DNA of 42,889 nucleotides, from NCBI GenBank assembly GCA_013375455.1, contig JABXJT010000037.1, forward strand, positions 1 to 42,889. The letters are read 5' to 3'. The DNA comes from Candidatus Helarchaeota archaeon. GTDB taxonomy: Archaea; Asgardarchaeota; Lokiarchaeia; Helarchaeales; HEL-GB-A. Shown here one piece after another: positions 41,401-42,889 of the stretch; position 1 is the first letter of the stretch, and every line of letters starts with the position of its first letter. The notes under the pieces are model-generated. The model searched no databases and had not been told where the DNA came from. It saw only the letters and a list, made by a program, of their open reading frames with translations. The position numbers were made by a program, and so were the translations under genes.

Positions 41401-42889
41401 CTACCCCAACTCTTGACCCCATTGTGCCCAATCCTGATTATGATGGGCTTATAGCCTTGAATTGGTCTTCTGCTGAGAATGCCACCATATATTATGTCTA
41501 TGTAGATGTGTCTGTGATCACGAATGTCAGCGCACTCACGCCAATCAAAACTACCATTGATACCAATGAGGAGGTACAATTAACTGACGGGACCTATTAT
41601 TTCGTGGTAGTGGCTGGTAATCTAGGCTTCAATGGTAGCCTCTCCAACTGCGTAAATGTCACTGTAAATATCCAATACCCCGTTACCACTCCCATATTAT
41701 TGCCGATCACACCAAACCCGAGTTACGATGGCCTCATCAACTTGGATTGGAGTGACGCCACAAATGCTACGGTGTATTACATCTATCGACACTTCACTAA
41801 CATCACAAATATTACCGGACTCGTGCCAATCGCGAACGCTAATCAATCCAACTACCTCGACATAACGAACGATAACACAACCTGGTACTACGTTATTGTT
41901 GCGGGCAATCTCGCGTATAACAGTTCGATATCAAACTGCGAGAACGTGACTGTAACGATTGTTCCGATCCCAGAAACTCCCATTTTGAATTTTATCTTCC
42001 CTTCAACCAACTACTATGGCAATGTTTCGCTGGACTGGACTGATACCGCTAATACCACGCATTATTACGTGTATCGAGATTTATATCCCCTTTCGAACAT
42101 TACTGGTTTAACTCCTATCGCGACGGTATGGGATTCTAACTACACTGATTATAATTTCATTGATGGAACCTATTCGTACTTCATTGTTTCCGCTAATTTA
42201 GGACGCAATGGGAGCACTTCCAATATTCAAAACGTAACTATCGAGATGTATTATCCCATCAGCACCCCTAATTTAAGTCCCATCGTCCCCAGCGTAGATT
42301 ATGATGGGATTATCGACCTTGATTGGGATGACGCGCCAAATGCCACCCAATATAACGTGTATAGGGATTCCTTACCACTTGATGTCGTTACACAATCCAA
42401 TTATACTGATATGATTTTTACCAATGGCACCTATACCTATACCATTATGGCAGGCAATCCGGGATATAATTCCTCACTCTCCAATGCTGAAAATGTGACT
42501 GTCAACAAATATTGGCCTGTCGGTACCCCCATTTTAGAGGCGATAGCGCCCCAACTGGATTATGATGGAATTATTTATTTAAACTGGTCAACTGCTGAGA
42601 ACGCTTCCCAATATTATCTTTATCGGGATACCGTGCCCATCAACACGGTTACTGGACTGACACCGCATGCGGTCGTTGTTGCTCAAACCAACTACACCGA
42701 CGTGGAATTCACGGATGGAACCTATTACTACGTCGTTATCGCAGGCAATTTGGGTTATAACTCAACCATCTCGAATTCCCGAAACGTGACCGTCCTGAAA
42801 CAATATCCAGTGGGGTTTTCATTGATTGATCCAATTTCCCCGCGAACAGACACGGATGGCGTGGTTCATCTTACATGGCTTCCTGCGGA
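35433..42889 (+). CDS. Giant secreted or surface protein: propeller, NosD beta-helix, FN3-like repeats (3' end outside window)
   Basis: One frame of 2485 codons runs off the right edge. Residues 8-28 are a signal-peptide-like helix (GALIFLLTFSGLFSAVIG). Residues about 70-463 are repeats of the type AVDxxGNxHVVWxD...DIFYxxWN, a beta-propeller-like block. Residues 470-560 are one FN3-like unit. Residues 560-1086 are a NosD/right-handed beta-helix rich in NNTIYNN turns. Residues 1087-1470 are four FN3-like units, 1473-1886 a second propeller block, and from 1890 seven more FN3-like units. N-x-S/T sequons are very dense, suggesting heavy N-glycosylation outside the cell. GAGG lies 7 bases before the ATG. 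It is probably a surface adhesin or S-layer-associated protein; the anchor lies beyond the window. Confidence 0.9.
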   Translation, partial: MKCNKTKSGALIFLLTFSGLFSAVIGLIDFNSINDPFEEKLEENPIDLRISDHNWTKLFLISENSTRDGQYPNIAMDGAGNIHIVWQDDSLEYDGTTYEDIIYRMWNATSGIWSASTLISTISTSYCYSPAIAVDNDNNIHVVWEDVTNILGAGTYYDIFYKYWNATTKVWSGHTGVYDLVTSNSSHVYDCENPDIAVDNDGNVHVVWWDENEGFGDGPGYDIFYKCWNRTTGVWGSVEVVSLEATGNGYGPSMAVDPSGNVHVVWYDYTDLHGAGTDGDIFYRFKNSTTGIWYGQINNTDVLKTSGNSYYPAIVADDQGNIHIVWYDSDSTFGAGTDYDIFYRYWNVTTQAWSGPNPFVISDYAASQSSYYPEIATDNASNIYVVWQQYGNQHGTDFNDDIVLRVWNASSGTWSVKELVSAILSFDSYWPEVAVDPTGAICVAWWEYIVAGDDDIFFKKTITTPPPPTTLDPILPNPTANLEIDLNWHETLSTHQYYLYRDTSFISSVAGLTPIAVLADPVTSYMDTVTQNGTYYYAVVAGNHIGNSSVSNCENVTVFSLKQNRRMRIANNADFPTYATSGNGSAANPWVIENYYIDGVRRTCINITDTTDYFILRNNTVYGGDNGILLNNVINGEIRNNTARFCSIGFHLLNSQDNRVINNTAYNNTGTETYSGIGFFLDNSDSNWLDGNWAFDNWGIAGLSYSGLGILLWSADSNNLTNNHVFHNYHYNTTYQYPQYGGIGILGMSSPAYNRFIKNVIFENRGYNNYHSMGVFFQGGGQGNVLEENTIYNQLLEGVYFRSSGTNNEFINNTIFDCQVGVRTIGTSSPIIMYNKLFNLADGLYLWGGSATVHKNEIWNNTGRGIYFVAAGNDIATNNTIYNNSVGIQTGNSNNIRLYNNTIFDNNNGISLGNMPNGVLIDNFVYNNTNYGITLYDNFTQITRNTISGHDVGIYVGSAGSFSVYSDITLNTITDNRVGIHLLRNKYTSLDNNEIYNNSEDGIFLESTNHSTVTSNIIMHSSDGIHLLYNVNTTVQFNEIYNCSLGIRIENTSLSNISWNLLFNNTQTLLELFGINNTIGINPSMYGPVLNPIVPNIVDDGWVHLQWQSLPWATYYQVFRDIVTIDEFWDIVGKTPVVNVTSNDGWDTQFASPGLYCYVVVAANTTEWSTISNYEWVNVTGIYGVPGTPILNPISPNPDYNGIIELDWNDVQNATKYYVYRDVSTIANISGLSPIAVVTDSNFTDTLILDGTFYYVILGGNPEHNGTISNCENVTVMISPIPETPNLDPITPSLDFDGIIQLDWTDAGNATVYFIYRDVVPILTLTGLTPIASTIQSNFTDTNFVDGVYYYAIVSGNLGWNSSPSNSENVTIWKQYPVGITLLNPISPSPDIDGIIQLDWDPAENATRYYVYKDTALILSVASLNPIATVTATNFTDYAPINGTFFYAIVGGNPLFNGTLSNSEWVTVAIPARTTTGWTIPIILSPDSKNSSTSPTMAMDAAGNLFVVWSDNSTLYGSGGDADIFCRIWNASSQTWGSINVVSNESDSDSTAPAIAIDALGNLHVAWVDLSDWNGAGTDGDIFYKIYNTSTEAWSQTVVVTTESATASNGPAIGVNNLGNIYIVWCESNASETNIYEMFWNATSSSWSGNTTVSSEIVGDSRNPQIGVDENYNVHIVWEASSSSLSSGADDDIFYRMWNETGQSWSGTELVSLQSLLDSNSPSTVVEADGTVHLAWHDLTPYAGSGGDYDIFYKYRNVGTGLWSGNVNSTDVVSYGSDGPSIYPFITLDTDSELHIVWSDYSDVFGAGTDADIFYKFWNSSSLTWQGYINYSDVVTVESSEDAFSASVAVTKNQQGTIAIQVHVVWQDATDFGFGADWDVYYKSFLDIYPIPTTPYLYPITPAIDYDGEIFLDWTASNNATKYFVYRDVSNITDVSFLVPIAILATKINYTDTVSVDGTYYYVVVAGNQRFNSSLSNCENVTFVRYYPVTTPTLDPIVPNPDYDGLIALNWSSAENATIYYVYVDVSVITNVSALTPIKTTIDTNEEVQLTDGTYYFVVVAGNLGFNGSLSNCVNVTVNIQYPVTTPILLPITPNPSYDGLINLDWSDATNATVYYIYRHFTNITNITGLVPIANANQSNYLDITNDNTTWYYVIVAGNLAYNSSISNCENVTVTIVPIPETPILNFIFPSTNYYGNVSLDWTDTANTTHYYVYRDLYPLSNITGLTPIATVWDSNYTDYNFIDGTYSYFIVSANLGRNGSTSNIQNVTIEMYYPISTPNLSPIVPSVDYDGIIDLDWDDAPNATQYNVYRDSLPLDVVTQSNYTDMIFTNGTYTYTIMAGNPGYNSSLSNAENVTVNKYWPVGTPILEAIAPQLDYDGIIYLNWSTAENASQYYLYRDTVPINTVTGLTPHAVVVAQTNYTDVEFTDGTYYYVVIAGNLGYNSTISNSRNVTVLKQYPVGFSLIDPISPRTDTDGVVHLTWLPA
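38690..39840 (+). repeat. Four FN3-like repeats (first array) in the giant gene
   Basis: Units of about 280 bases (roughly 93 residues) start near 38690, 38992, 39275 and 39566. Each opens with a PxLxPIxP...DG-I-x-LDW pattern and ends with NGTFYYxIxxGN and NCENVTV or NSENVTI. The recurrent YYVYRD (or similar) strand fits the fibronectin-III fold. They join the beta-helix to the second propeller block. Confidence 0.85.
41100..42889 (+). repeat. Seven FN3-like repeats (second array) in the giant gene, last one cut
   Basis: Units start near 41105, 41400, 41685, 41965, 42255, 42520 and 42815 with the same opening (TPxLxPIxP...DYDGxIxLDW) and closing (DGTYYYVVVAGN then NVTV) patterns as the first array. 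The sixth unit runs a little longer and the fifth lacks the xTGLTPIA segment, so units have drifted at the protein level. The array continues past the window edge. Confidence 0.85.

Noticed and set aside
38690..42889. CRISPR array or DNA repeat array
   Set aside because: The repeats are ~280 bases, diverged at DNA level, and correspond to protein domains in one reading frame; no short direct repeats with unique spacers.

Overview
The window reads as part of a chromosome from an Asgard archaeon (Promethearchaeota; the sub-lineage cannot be fixed from this sequence). Two kinds of evidence support this. One is a block of eukaryote-like genes: a gelsolin-like protein, a free-standing longin-like protein, an Arf/Rag-like small GTPase and a longin-Rab-type GTPase fusion. 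The other is tetrahydromethanopterin C1 genes (formylmethanofuran dehydrogenase subunits D and B, and F420-dependent methylene-H4MPT dehydrogenase). Base composition is AT-rich, TTG and GTG starts are common, start codons often follow GGTG, GGAG or GGGGA, and AT-rich TATA-like boxes lie upstream of genes. No rRNA, tRNA or CRISPR array was seen.

Layout. 1-2.2 kb: edge fragment of a DDE-type transposase, a zinc-ribbon protein, a decayed gene remnant and a membrane protein. 2.3-5 kb: fwdD-fwdB facing mtd, so adjacent and nearly opposite ends of the methyl branch of a Wood-Ljungdahl-type pathway. 5.1-7.7 kb: small unknowns, a GNAT acetyltransferase and a cysteine-rich 4Fe-4S protein. 7.9-11.5 kb: the eukaryote-like block. 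11.6-15.5 kb: a doubtful small gene, a lipoyl E2 acyltransferase fused to an AhpD-type domain, a helical-repeat protein and a CPBP membrane protease. 15.6-26.8 kb: a run of ten minus-strand metabolic genes (MmgE/PrpD, SCP2-like, extended SDR, zinc alcohol dehydrogenase, FGGY sugar kinase, two tandem acetolactate-synthase-like TPP enzymes, VOC protein, UroD-family methyltransferase), probably several transcription units. 26.9-35.3 kb: a membrane protein translationally coupled to a 777-residue EF-hand protein, a coiled-coil protein, an internally duplicated protein, a toxin-antitoxin pair whose toxin gene is split by a ~308 bp insertion, a saccharopine-dehydrogenase-like enzyme and a polytopic membrane protein. 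35.4 kb to the right edge: one open frame of at least 2485 codons encoding a giant secreted or surface protein made of beta-propeller-like blocks, a NosD-type beta-helix and fibronectin-III-like repeats.

How they fit together (inference): the C1 genes point to H4MPT-linked carbon metabolism; the kinase, dehydrogenases and TPP enzymes suggest use of a polyol or sugar-derived substrate, which cannot be named; the gelsolin/longin/GTPase block suggests a cytoskeletal or membrane-associated module. The observations most worth following are the zinc-ribbon/gelsolin/coiled-coil protein beside the GTPase-longin genes, the E2-AhpD fusion, the structured insertion in the toxin gene, and the duplicated EF-hand protein.
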